64,000 bases of DNA from Methanothermobacter tenebrarum (GCF_003264935.1 NZ_QLOE01000003.1:124001-188000), one strand, 5' to 3'. Shown: positions 46,224 through 54,382, numbered from the stretch's first letter. Translations and numbers: made by a program. The notes: generated from the letters alone by a model not told the origin.

Positions 46224-46814
46224 TTGGATTGGGAAAAAATCGCCAAGAAACTCATATTGGTACTTCCAGCCATGGCTAGCCTGTTATCAGCAGAAGGGTC
46301 CTGTGCTACTTCTTGTCCATATGGGCTTGTGAATGATCCATATCCTGGCCAGTGCCCACGATACACAGACTTAAATGGTGATGGTTTCTGTGACTTTTCA
46401 CAGACATTAGATTCGGTTGCAGCGAATGATAGTGTAGCACAAACAGATAATGTACGAGATGAGAATGTCCATACTATCGAAGATAAGGGCGGTTTTGATC
46501 ACGATTATCATATTATACCATTGAGTTTAATCATCTTTGGGTTATACCTTTTCACTTATTATCTCTTTAAAAAGGGGTATATTAAAAGGTCGAAGCATAG
46601 GAGATTATGGAATTTGCTTTTAACATTTGGTTATGCCGGGACGGGTTTCACAGGTTTCCTATTGATCTTCTTCATAAAATTAGGTATCAAAACGGCTTTA
46701 AACCCAACAGTGACATATTGGCATGCTGAAATGGCGATTCTTATGGTAGTGGCAACATTTTTACATATACACATTTACTGGAAACCCTTCAAGTCAATCT
46801 TCTCAATAAAATAA
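46224..46814 (+). CDS. Membrane protein with Cys-rich, Asp-rich exposed domain; paralogue of upstream gene
   Basis: The first helix (about residues 8-24) could be a signal anchor; it is followed by CATSCPYGLVNDPYPGQC and the calcium-loop-like DLNGDGFCDFS, so at least four cysteines sit in a short exposed segment. From residue 95 on it repeats the membrane plan of the upstream gene (RSKHRRLWNLLLTFGYAGTG, then TYWHAEMAILMVVATFLHIHIYW). Similar Cys/Asp segments accompany redox membrane proteins in other anaerobes, as I recall. The TTG start follows the previous stop directly with GGGGGTG upstream. Electron transfer is inferred, not shown. Confidence 0.72.
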   Translation: MDWEKIAKKLILVLPAMASLLSAEGSCATSCPYGLVNDPYPGQCPRYTDLNGDGFCDFSQTLDSVAANDSVAQTDNVRDENVHTIEDKGGFDHDYHIIPLSLIIFGLYLFTYYLFKKGYIKRSKHRRLWNLLLTFGYAGTGFTGFLLIFFIKLGIKTALNPTVTYWHAEMAILMVVATFLHIHIYWKPFKSIFSIK

Positions 46815-46817
46815 ATG

Positions 46818-47417
46818 TTATATTCTTATAACACGGTGTGGGGTTACTATCATGTTTATTTTCTCGTCATGTGCTTCTACCGGCACTCTTTCAATGATCT
46901 GCGCTTCATCTACTGTAGTTACAATCGGCGTATAATGGGATATTGCACCATGAACTTTAAGTTCTTTTATTTCACGATCACCATAACCCCCACCTTTACC
47001 AAGCCTATTACCATCCATGTCAACGGCCACAGACCCTTCAACTACAATATCTACCTTGGGGAAATCCTTTAGGGGTGATCCGAACTTGTATGCTCCTCTT
47101 ATAGTGGAGGCTAACCTTTCATATCCTCTTGTATTGTCTGATCTTATAAGGAGGTATCCTTTTTTGAGTCGTGGTGTGGGCATTATAAGGTCTTTTCCAT
47201 GAATTAAGGCCAGTTCTCTTACTGGACGTTGAGCAGAATCTGGACTTGAAAATACTATCCTGGACTTTTTCCATTCTCTTGTTCTTGAAAGACGTAGTGC
47301 AGCAGCCCTTGAACCCTTAAAATCGGGTATTCTACCATAATCCCCCCTGGGTCTTTTTGAGATGCCAAGTTTGTGCAAGCGATCCCATATCAACTTTCTA
47401 ATTTTCCTCTTTTTCAT
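46818..47417 (-). CDS. 5-formyltetrahydrofolate cyclo-ligase family protein
   Basis: The protein has the family's nucleotide/folate loop GNRLGKGGGYGDREIKEL near residues 135-152 and the basic N-terminus KIRKLIWDRLHKLG. Bacterial relatives make methenyl-tetrahydrofolate from 5-formyl-tetrahydrofolate; in a methanogen that uses methanopterin the substrate may be a pterin relative or something else. Length (199) is normal. Its start overlaps the RDD-protein stop by four bases (ATGA). Confidence 0.83.
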   Translation of the reverse strand: MKKRKIRKLIWDRLHKLGISKRPRGDYGRIPDFKGSRAAALRLSRTREWKKSRIVFSSPDSAQRPVRELALIHGKDLIMPTPRLKKGYLLIRSDNTRGYERLASTIRGAYKFGSPLKDFPKVDIVVEGSVAVDMDGNRLGKGGGYGDREIKELKVHGAISHYTPIVTTVDEAQIIERVPVEAHDEKINMIVTPHRVIRI

Positions 47418-47806
47418 CTGTCTTCCATTACAACCTTTGTACCAGCTAGCCTATCAAATAATCTTAATTCTCTGTTATATGAGAGTATCAGATCGAATAT
47501 CAGTGGAAGCCAGCAAATCTTGGGAAGATTCCTTATTATAACCTGCTTGTATTCCAACTCTCCCTTTTTCGAGACTACTTTTAACTTCTGGTTTAATTTG
47601 CCAATAGTTCCACCATGATATTCAAAGTAACTGAAATATAAAATCGTTATAATGGCCACTAAGACCAGCCAATAATTGTAAATGAAAAAAGAACCAGTGA
47701 AGACTATTATAGGATAGGATAATAATGTTAGGGCCCAGATTATCAAATTGACCATTAAAAAGTCTATGATAAAGGCGAAAAGCCTCCTTTTTGTGATTTC
47801 TTCCAT
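47414..47806 (-). CDS. RDD family membrane protein
   Basis: The protein begins with the RDD-type first helix (KRRLFAFIIDFLMVNLIIW, with Arg and Asp) and has a second segment GGTIGKLNQKLKVVSKKG before a last helix and the LRLFDRLAGTKVV ending typical of the family. About three helices are predicted. The family is of unknown function, possibly transport. TTG 47815 is an upstream alternative; ATG 47806 is preferred. It lies between hypE and the cyclo-ligase gene. Confidence 0.82.
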   Translation of the reverse strand: MEEITKRRLFAFIIDFLMVNLIIWALTLLSYPIIVFTGSFFIYNYWLVLVAIITILYFSYFEYHGGTIGKLNQKLKVVSKKGELEYKQVIIRNLPKICWLPLIFDLILSYNRELRLFDRLAGTKVVMEDR

Positions 47807-47824
47807 TTTAATCAAGCCCTTTTT

Positions 47825-48835
47825 TTAACATACCCTTGGCACGGGATCTGCTATTGGCGCTTCAATTATCCTTTTACCGCCAAGGGATGTTTCAAGTATT
47901 ACATGCTTCTCTTCTGTGACTTCACCGATTATCTCTGCCTCAGCCCCATATTTTGTTCTTCTTATAACCTTAAGGATGTCATCTGCAAGTTCTGATTCCA
48001 CGCCCATCACTATTTTGCCTTCATTTGCAACCTCATAGGGGTCTATGCCAAGCATCTCAGAGACGGCCCTTACTTCCTCTTTGATTGGTATTTTATCCTC
48101 TTCTATTATCATGCCCACACTAGATTTTTCTGCCAGTTCATTGAGGGCGTTTGCAAGACCTCCGCGGGTGGGGTCCTTCATGGCCTTCACGCCCCCTATC
48201 TCCAAGGCGGCTTCCACTATCTCCCAGATTGGTGCTACATCAGATTTGAGGCTTGTTTCGAAGCCGAATCCTTCCCTGTAGGCCATTAATGCTATCCCAT
48301 GGTCTCCTATGCTCCCTGTTAGGATGATCTTGTCCCCAACCTCGAGTCCGTTATCCCTTATTATCTTGCCCTTCTCTGCTATTCCAATGCCTGTTGTTGT
48401 GATTACCATCTTGTCAAGTTTTCCTTGTTCCATTACCTTGGTGTCACCTGTTATTATTGAAGTTCCGGTTTCCTGGGATATTTGGTCCATGGATTTTATG
48501 ATGCGCTCTAATTCCTCTGAATTGAAGCCTTCACTTATTATCATAGCATTTGCGATGGCGAGGGGTTTCGCGCCCATGACTGATATGTCATTTATTGTAC
48601 CTGAAATTGCGAGTTTCCCAATATCTCCCCCTGGGAAGAACAATGGGTCGATGGTGTGACCATCAGTACTTATAACTATTTCATACCCATCTAGTGGTAT
48701 GCTAGCAGCATCATCCAAGTCATCTAATCCAACACCACCATTAACACTCTTTTTCTGGATGTTGGAGAGGATTATCTCTGATATAAGATTTTGCATCATT
48801 TCTCCGCCTGCACCATGTGACATGCTGATCTTCAT
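47825..48835 (-). CDS. hypE: Hydrogenase maturation protein HypE
   Basis: HypE dehydrates the carbamoyl group on its C-terminal cysteine to make the cyanide ligand of [NiFe] hydrogenases. The required C-terminus PVPRVC is intact. ATP-binding features of the PurM/SelD fold are seen: SHGAGGEMMQNLI, FFPGGDIGKLAISGTINDI and DPTRGGLANALNELA. Length (336) is normal. A minus-strand TATA-like CAATTTTATAC near 48883-48893 precedes it. No other hyp genes lie here. Confidence 0.96.
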   Translation of the reverse strand: MKISMSHGAGGEMMQNLISEIILSNIQKKSVNGGVGLDDLDDAASIPLDGYEIVISTDGHTIDPLFFPGGDIGKLAISGTINDISVMGAKPLAIANAMIISEGFNSEELERIIKSMDQISQETGTSIITGDTKVMEQGKLDKMVITTTGIGIAEKGKIIRDNGLEVGDKIILTGSIGDHGIALMAYREGFGFETSLKSDVAPIWEIVEAALEIGGVKAMKDPTRGGLANALNELAEKSSVGMIIEEDKIPIKEEVRAVSEMLGIDPYEVANEGKIVMGVESELADDILKVIRRTKYGAEAEIIGEVTEEKHVILETSLGGKRIIEAPIADPVPRVC

Positions 48836-48955
48836 AACTTCACCTTTTTATTACCCTATCATTATAGTATTATAGGAGAGTATAAAATTGTTTCCCCGGA
48901 AGGAACATTTCCCAAACTTGGAGTTCATCACCCATAGATCCTCTTTTGAGGGAAT

Positions 48956-48972
48956 CCGAAAAATTTATATAA
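48956..48972 (+). promoter_or_regulatory. BRE/TATA promoter upstream of eS8
   Basis: CCGAAAAA followed by TTTATATAA (TATA core 48964-48972) is a strong archaeal promoter. The expected transcription start is about 48989-48995, leaving a leader of about 105 bases before the eS8 start codon. Confidence 0.6.
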
Positions 48973-48987
48973 TCAAGGGCTAATTAA

Positions 48988-49065
48988 TAGATGATATAAT
49001 TCTTTCTCTGGGGACCCCCAGAGGGGTGATAATTGTATATCATCTAACTTAAATTATATCATCTA
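48988..49065 (+). repeat. Inverted and direct repeats in the eS8 leader, competing hairpins
   Basis: TAGATGATATAATT at 48988-49001 is the exact reverse complement of 49052-49065 (14 bases), and its first 11 bases are also the reverse complement of 49036-49046. The two downstream copies form a direct repeat offset by 19 bases. Between the arms lies a compact hairpin, CTCTGGGG-AC-CCCCAGAG at 49006-49023. As RNA the left arm could pair with either right copy but not both; as DNA the same repeats could be operator sites overlapping the transcription start. Which applies depends on the exact start site. Confidence 0.6.
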
Positions 49066-49098
49066 ATTCTAATATATAGTATTTTGAGGTGATGTTAA

Positions 49099-49482
49099 AT
49101 GGCGATATGGCAAGGTAGATCCAAGAGAAAACCAACTGGTGGAAGGTTGAAAAAGAGCAGAGGCAAAAGAAAATATGAACTTGGAAGAGAAGCCGCGGAG
49201 ACAAGAATCGGTGAAAGGAAGATGAGGATAATAAGGACAATGGGGGGTAACAAGAAGTTTAGACTTGTAACAGACACACACATAAATGTGGTAGACCCTG
49301 ACACCAATAAAGTAGAAGTTGCGGAAATACTAAATGTTGTAGAGAATAGGGCCAACCCTCACTTCGTAAGGAGGAATATCATAACAAAGGGTGCTATTGT
49401 AGAGACAAGCAAAGGCCTTGCCAGGGTAACTTCAAGACCTGGCCAACATGGCATACTCAATGGAATATTAATCAAAAAATAA
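49099..49482 (+). CDS. rps8e: Small-subunit ribosomal protein eS8
   Basis: eS8 is an archaeal/eukaryotic protein of the small ribosomal subunit. The basic N-terminus [20 protein letters not shown] and the C-terminal [17 protein letters not shown] are diagnostic. Length (127) is normal. GAGGTGATG precedes the start. It is followed after 12 bases by the PolB small subunit, an association I recall from Methanothermobacter thermautotrophicus (MTH207/MTH208). Its long, repeat-rich leader suggests regulated expression. Confidence 0.96.
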   Translation: MAIWQGRSKRKPTGGRLKKSRGKRKYELGREAAETRIGERKMRIIRTMGGNKKFRLVTDTHINVVDPDTNKVEVAEILNVVENRANPHFVRRNIITKGAIVETSKGLARVTSRPGQHGILNGILIKK

Positions 49483-49494
49483 TGGTGTATAAAT

Positions 49495-50157
49495 TTGGTT
49501 GATAACCTGAAAAGGGAGATACTTTCCCAGGTTGAGAAATTTTTAAATTATATCAATAATAGGCTTCCAGAGGGGATGGAACTCGAATATGAGGGATTCT
49601 ACCAGAGGGGCTTTTTCGTAACCAAGAAGAGATATGCCCTAATCGAAGATAATACCATCATCGTCAAGGGCCTTGAACTAGTAAGGAGGGACTGGGCGCC
49701 AATAGCCAAGAAGACACAACAGATGGTACTCCGGGCAATACTAGAGGAAGGATCCCCCAAGAAGGCTAAAGATATTGTAAGGAAGGTTATAAAAGATATT
49801 AAAGAAGGTAACGTGCGAGTCGAGGATCTTATCATCCATACACAGATTACCAAGAACCTTGACGAATACAAGCAAGTGGGCCCCCACATAGTAGCAGCTA
49901 GAAGATCACTCAAAAAGGGTAGACGGGTTGAAAGAGGATCCATAATCCGTTACATTATAGTGAAGGGGAAAGAACCCATTAGTCAAAGGGCGGTCCCAGC
50001 CGAAGATTTCAAGGGGGAGTATGACCCTGATTATTATATAGAGAATCAAGTTCTAGCTGCCGTATCCCGTATAATAACTTCACTTGGATATTCGACAGAG
50101 GATCTTCTCATGTTGGCGAAGGGTGAAAGACAGAGTAGCCTAGACGCATTCCTATAG
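49495..50157 (+). CDS. polB2: DNA polymerase B small (C-terminal) catalytic subunit
   Basis: In Methanothermobacter the family B DNA polymerase is split into two polypeptides, both needed for activity; this 220-residue protein is the C-terminal part. It has the [16 protein letters not shown] segment (KKRY at about 44-47), which in one-piece polymerases follows the catalytic YxDTD motif, then [17 protein letters not shown] and [16 protein letters not shown] of the thumb. No palm motifs A-C are present, so it cannot act alone. It ends in QSSLDAFL, a PCNA-binding (PIP) type motif. The TTG start is preceded by GGTG. Confidence 0.92.
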   Translation: MVDNLKREILSQVEKFLNYINNRLPEGMELEYEGFYQRGFFVTKKRYALIEDNTIIVKGLELVRRDWAPIAKKTQQMVLRAILEEGSPKKAKDIVRKVIKDIKEGNVRVEDLIIHTQITKNLDEYKQVGPHIVAARRSLKKGRRVERGSIIRYIIVKGKEPISQRAVPAEDFKGEYDPDYYIENQVLAAVSRIITSLGYSTEDLLMLAKGERQSSLDAFL

Positions 50158-50171
50158 GGGGGGTGGAGTTC

Positions 50172-50852
50172 ATGATAAAAGCCGTGTACTTTGATATTGA
50201 TGATACGCTCTATGACACGTCAAGTTTTGCAATGTTAGCTAGAAAAGCTGCTTTAAGTGTCATGATAGAGGCTGGGCTACCCCTCACACAAGAAGAGGCT
50301 TACCCCCTCCTTAAAGAGATTATAGATGAAAAGGGATCAAATTATGGTAAACATTTTAACGTGCTTACGGAGAGGGTTTTCGGTGAGGAAAACCCCCTAC
50401 TGATAGCTTTGGGCGTGATAACATACCATAATGTTAAGTTCGCCCTTCTGAGACCGTTCCCACAGACCATACCCACCTTGATATACCTCAAAAGTAAAGG
50501 TTATCATCTTGGAGTGATATCTAACGGCCTTACCATAAAACAATGGGAGAAACTGATAAGACTTGGCATACACCATTTCTTTGATGAGGTTGTCACTTCA
50601 GAAGAGGTGGGAGTTGAAAAACCAGATCAGGGAATATTTAGGGAAGCCCTCAATAGGATGGGTTGTAAGCCTGAAAATTCTGTCATGGTTGGGGATAAGT
50701 TTAAGGAGGATATAATCGGCGCAGTGAATGCTGGCATGTCAGCAATACTTGTCAACTCCAAGTTAAAAGATGATGAGAAAGATTATATAAAAAGAGAAAA
50801 ACTCGACATAGAGATAATATCCAACATTGGGGAGCTTAAAAATATCCTATAG
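50172..50852 (+). CDS. HAD-superfamily phosphatase
   Basis: The protein carries the HAD motifs: nucleophile region KAVYFDIDDTLYDTS at the N-terminus, motif II GVISNGLTIKQWEK near 110, and motif III/IV region GVEKPDQGIFREAL and VMVGDKFKEDIIGAVNAG. The helical cap of about 80 residues is of the C1 type seen in the archaeal TIGR02253 group. The substrate is unknown. The GTG at 50163 overlaps a G-rich ribosome site; ATG 50172 is preferred. It sits between polB2 and the AAA+ gene, an arrangement without an obvious meaning. Confidence 0.88.
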   Translation: MIKAVYFDIDDTLYDTSSFAMLARKAALSVMIEAGLPLTQEEAYPLLKEIIDEKGSNYGKHFNVLTERVFGEENPLLIALGVITYHNVKFALLRPFPQTIPTLIYLKSKGYHLGVISNGLTIKQWEKLIRLGIHHFFDEVVTSEEVGVEKPDQGIFREALNRMGCKPENSVMVGDKFKEDIIGAVNAGMSAILVNSKLKDDEKDYIKREKLDIEIISNIGELKNIL

Positions 50853-50865
50853 GTGGTGCCTAAAA

Positions 50866-52617
50866 GTGGATTATTATCATGATGAAAAAATGCAAATACT
50901 CTTCGAGGTTTTAAAACAGCCAAAGAGTCTTGATGAGATAGACTTATCAAGCGAGTTTATAAAAAACCTTATCCTCAAAATCATAGCCACCTATGGGACA
51001 ATAAAAGTTGAAAGGATCCATGAAATCACAGGGTTACATGTGAACATACTCGAAGAATGTATAAGAGAGATGGAAGATGAGGAATTATGTGCTTCCATTG
51101 GTGGGGGCTTCCTATTCCCAACAGTAACATATACTATAAAAAGGGAGGGAAGAAACCTCGCAGAAAAACTCCTTAAAGAAAACCCATACACTGGCATGGC
51201 ACCAGTAACATATGAACTTTATTATAAGATAATGGAAAAACAACTCGAGGGAAGATTCCCCATCAAAATACCTGATGAGATCATTGAGGAAGCATTCAAG
51301 GACATTGTTGGCAGCGAAGAGGCTAAAAAGACCATGATTGAAGCTGCTACAGTTGGAAAAGGCTTTTTTATATATGGTCCTCCTGGGACGGGTAAAACAT
51401 TCATCACAAGTAAAATGTCGGATCTGCTTCCCCCAATTTTAATCCCACGCTATATCGAATTTAATGAACAAGTAATCCAATTATACGACCCAGATTTTCA
51501 CAAACTCTGTGATGAACAACCAGAGGACCCAAGGTGGGTTAAAATATATGCACCATTCGTCTTCACAGGATCTGAACTTACAATTGAAAAAATGGAGACA
51601 AATTTCAACCAAAATAAGGGAGTATATGAGACCTCCCCTATCGTAAAAGCAAATGGTGGCGTCCTACTCCTTGATGATCTTGGAAGACAAAAGGAAGACC
51701 ATAACATGATACTTAACCGTTTAATAATACCCCTAGAAAACAGAAAGGAAATAGTATATGTTAGAGGGGTTCCTGTCACTGTACATTCACATTTTATCCC
51801 TGTATTCTCCACAAACCTTGATATAAGTATAATGGATGAGGCCCATCTTAGAAGGGCGCCCTTACATATATTCCTCCAGGAACCCCCAGTGGATGAGATA
51901 ATTGAAGTATTCAAAAGAAATTTAGATCTTCTAGGTGAAAAATATGATGAAGAGATTTTCGAAAGACTCAGACTAGTTTACACGCCCAAAGAGGATGGTG
52001 GTGAAGGATTAACCCCAACTTTCGCCCATGCCAGGGATCTTGCCCAAATAGCCCAGGCAGTGAGAATAAATCGTGAAATGGAAAAAATAGATGTGGAAAT
52101 ACTAGAAGAAGCCCTAGAAAGGCATGTTCTCATAGACCTTCAAAGGATGGATATTGATATTGCAGAGGCGCAGCAACGCCTACGCACCTTCAGGGTGGAG
52201 ACCCCACAAGTTGAAGAAGCTAAAGAATTATTATTAAGGTATGGGGCGATTGAGATAGGTATTGAAGACGTTTCAATACTCTTAGAACTTAAAAAGACAA
52301 TAAACCCTACCCTATTACTTGAATACCTTAATGAAAACAACATAGATCTTAAGAATGTTGAAATTATAACAGAGAATAATATTAGATTGCAAACTTCACA
52401 AGTTGAAGAAGTTGAGAGACTATTATCAGAGTGTGGATCAGTTGAATTAAGCATTGAAAGCGGTTCAATACTTGTAGATTTTGAAGAGACAGTCACCCCC
52501 ACGCAATTACTTGAATATTTCAATGAAAATAACATAAATGTTAGAGATATTAAGATTATAACAGAAACCAAAAGGGAATTTCGGAAAATTATCCTCAGTA
52601 AAGGGGCGTCTTCATGA
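50866..52617 (+). CDS. AAA+ ATPase with duplicated C-terminal domain
   Basis: From the GTG start (GGTGGTG seven bases upstream) the protein has 583 residues: a helical/winged-helix N-terminal part (about 1-110), an AAA+ core with Walker A FIYGPPGTGKTF (171-178) and Walker B GGVLLLDDLGR (about 264-274), and a sensor/arginine region AHLRRAPLHIF near 330. After the core, two copies of a 64-residue unit follow (about 444-505 and 508-569), each ending YLNENNI-or YFNENNI-type. The family's role is unknown. Its stop overlaps the next gene as ATGA, so it works with that membrane protein. An ATG at 50827 inside the HAD gene is unlikely. Confidence 0.82.
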   Translation: MDYYHDEKMQILFEVLKQPKSLDEIDLSSEFIKNLILKIIATYGTIKVERIHEITGLHVNILEECIREMEDEELCASIGGGFLFPTVTYTIKREGRNLAEKLLKENPYTGMAPVTYELYYKIMEKQLEGRFPIKIPDEIIEEAFKDIVGSEEAKKTMIEAATVGKGFFIYGPPGTGKTFITSKMSDLLPPILIPRYIEFNEQVIQLYDPDFHKLCDEQPEDPRWVKIYAPFVFTGSELTIEKMETNFNQNKGVYETSPIVKANGGVLLLDDLGRQKEDHNMILNRLIIPLENRKEIVYVRGVPVTVHSHFIPVFSTNLDISIMDEAHLRRAPLHIFLQEPPVDEIIEVFKRNLDLLGEKYDEEIFERLRLVYTPKEDGGEGLTPTFAHARDLAQIAQAVRINREMEKIDVEILEEALERHVLIDLQRMDIDIAEAQQRLRTFRVETPQVEEAKELLLRYGAIEIGIEDVSILLELKKTINPTLLLEYLNENNIDLKNVEIITENNIRLQTSQVEEVERLLSECGSVELSIESGSILVDFEETVTPTQLLEYFNENNINVRDIKIITETKREFRKIILSKGASS

Positions 52618-53435
52618 ATATCCAGGGGATAATTCTACCAGCCTTAGTTTCCTTCTCTGTGTCAGTTATTTTCTGGCTTTTAGTAATGATAATTCCGAGC
52701 TTTTTTCCAAGGGAAATGGCTAGGATACTATCATATTTTAAGAGGGAGCCAGAGAATCCGTTTGAAATAGCGAATATCTTATCCCATTTGGGGGATGATG
52801 GTTGGCGGAAGTTTTTTGCCATGGAACTTTTAAAAGGAAGATTCCATGAAAAGTTAAAAGAGCTTGAATCGAGAAAGTGTGAAGAGTGGGCGAGGGAAGT
52901 TGAATCCCAAAAGGAACTTTTAGAGAAGAGAAAACTTACAGACGATGAAATACTCCACATAGAAGCGGGTAAAGAACTGAAAAGAAGGTATGGTAACCTA
53001 TTAAGGTCTGTGGAGGCTGATAAGTCGAAATTCCAACTTAGTAAGTATGAGGAGGAGTTTATAGGGATACGGGACGAGAAAAAGGGTCAGATCAGCAAGT
53101 TAAGGGATAAATATGATGATTTCACCTTCTGGGCCTTGAAAAATAGGAACTTGTTAAAATATATCAAGGAGAGGATCTTCTCTAATAAGGAATTCCAACT
53201 TTCGAAGATTAAGAATTCATCAAAGGAATGGGCTCTCATACACTTATGGGGATTAAAAGCGCCTGAAAGATATCAAACTAGTAAATTGTATGAGAATCTC
53301 CTACTTTATATGGCGATTGTAGGGGATAAAAGGGCCATCATGGAATTGGCAATATCTCTTAGTTCACACGAAAAGTCATTAGATTTCCTCGATAATATCA
53401 TGAAAAAGGTTGAAAATTGGTTAGCTAGATCCTAA
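52614..53435 (+). CDS. Membrane-anchored coiled-coil protein coupled to the AAA+ ATPase
   Basis: One N-terminal membrane helix (about residues 5-28, VSFSVSVIFWLLVMIIP) is followed by a charged, helical soluble region of about 240 residues with likely coiled coils around 75-165. The C-terminal 60 residues (YENLLLYMAIVGDKRAIMELAISL) look like helical repeats. I do not recognise the family. The ATG overlaps the AAA+ stop, so equal synthesis is likely; a model is an anchor or substrate adaptor for the ATPase. It converges on the DtxR-like gene with a 15-base overlap. Confidence 0.65.
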   Translation: MNIQGIILPALVSFSVSVIFWLLVMIIPSFFPREMARILSYFKREPENPFEIANILSHLGDDGWRKFFAMELLKGRFHEKLKELESRKCEEWAREVESQKELLEKRKLTDDEILHIEAGKELKRRYGNLLRSVEADKSKFQLSKYEEEFIGIRDEKKGQISKLRDKYDDFTFWALKNRNLLKYIKERIFSNKEFQLSKIKNSSKEWALIHLWGLKAPERYQTSKLYENLLLYMAIVGDKRAIMELAISLSSHEKSLDFLDNIMKKVENWLARS

Positions 53436-54158
53436 ACTGGGATTTTCTTCAGTTATTATGAAAATGTTATCTGCAATGTCTTTTCTGAGCACGATCTTTG
53501 ACCCTTTCACTTCTATTTCAATAGATTCTATTGGAGGACTCTTTTTCAGGACTCTTATAAAACTTCCGATGGTTATCCCCATGTTCATAATTTTTTCCAT
53601 GAACTTGTAGTCGCCTCTTATAAATGATACTCTTCCTTCTTCCATCTCTTCTAGTTGGGGTAGTGATAGCAGTTTTTCGTCCCTTGAACCTATTTCTTTA
53701 AGGTCTTCATCTTTTCTTTTCACACATTCGCTACATGTTTTGAATTTGAAGTCGCATGGGGGTATGAGGTTTTTATCAGGACAGTAACTTGGCTGCTTGA
53801 GCAGTTGACAGAGAGCTCTTTCAGCATCATCAGAAAGCGCATGTTCCATTTCACAAGCCTGTTGATGTATTTTATCCCGTTTCAAATTTAGAATGTCATA
53901 TAGGAACCTTTCAAGCAGCCTATGTTTCCTTATGACCTTCTCGGCCATCCTATAACCTTTCGTTGTGAGTTTAACGCCCCTATATGGTGAATAGTCCACA
54001 AGGCCCATCTTGGCCAATCTCTGAAGCATCTGAGTGACGCTTGGAGGGGCTATCCTTAATTCTCTGGATATGCTGGATGTACTTACGAATTCTTGCTCTT
54101 GTGAAAGTTTATAAAGAGTTTCTAGGTACTCTTCTATGTTTTCGCTTAAAATTTCCAT
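53421..54158 (-). CDS. DtxR/MntR-family metal-dependent regulator with Cys cluster
   Basis: The N-terminal winged helix (YLETLYKLSQEQEFVSTSSI to MGLVDYSPYRGVKLT) binds DNA; the dimerisation/metal domain has KHRLLERFLYDIL and the metal-ligand region CEMEHALSDDAERALCQLL. It continues with CPDKNLIPPCDFKFKTCSEC, a set of four cysteines not found in classical DtxR, which could bind Zn or an Fe-S cluster. The C-terminal 80 residues fit a FeoA/SH3-like domain. AGGTGA precedes ATG 54158; GTG 54167 is less likely. It probably controls iron or manganese uptake; no transporter lies nearby. Confidence 0.86.
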   Translation of the reverse strand: MEILSENIEEYLETLYKLSQEQEFVSTSSISRELRIAPPSVTQMLQRLAKMGLVDYSPYRGVKLTTKGYRMAEKVIRKHRLLERFLYDILNLKRDKIHQQACEMEHALSDDAERALCQLLKQPSYCPDKNLIPPCDFKFKTCSECVKRKDEDLKEIGSRDEKLLSLPQLEEMEEGRVSFIRGDYKFMEKIMNMGITIGSFIRVLKKSPPIESIEIEVKGSKIVLRKDIADNIFIITEENPSLGSS

Positions 54159-54171
54159 TAGGTTCACCTAA
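54158..54171. promoter_or_regulatory. Palindrome at the start of the DtxR-like gene, possible operator
   Basis: TTAGGT-TC-ACCTAA has two perfect six-base arms and resembles the half-sites of DtxR/IdeR boxes. It overlaps the ribosome site and first base of the DtxR-like gene, so a protein bound here could repress that gene. The ribosome site itself contributes AGGTGA, so coincidence is possible. Confidence 0.35.
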
Positions 54172-54345
54172 ATTATTATCATATCTCATTAAATATCCAT
54201 ATAAAAATTTTCCTAGACAAGAATCATAAATCTAAAAAAACTTTCTTTTAAGTTTAGGAACTCATTCACATTTTTAATCTGATAATCTGGGATAATATCA
54301 ATGTTGGCACTTTTCATAACCAAAAAGTTTATGTAATCAATATAT

Positions 54346-54360
54346 AGATAATATAAAAAT
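54346..54360 (+). promoter_or_regulatory. TATA promoter for tRNA-Lys
   Basis: AGATAATATAAAAAT gives a TATA box with core about 54351-54358, about 28 bases before the tRNA. The surrounding A+T run from 54340 to 54372 is typical of strong archaeal tRNA promoters. Confidence 0.6.
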
Positions 54361-54382
54361 ATAAAGATTTTCTAGTTTAAGA

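Noticed and set aside
46815-47072. Plus-strand frame after the membrane pair
   Set aside because: It lies opposite the cyclo-ligase gene, which has its conserved loop; the plus frame reads as shadow.
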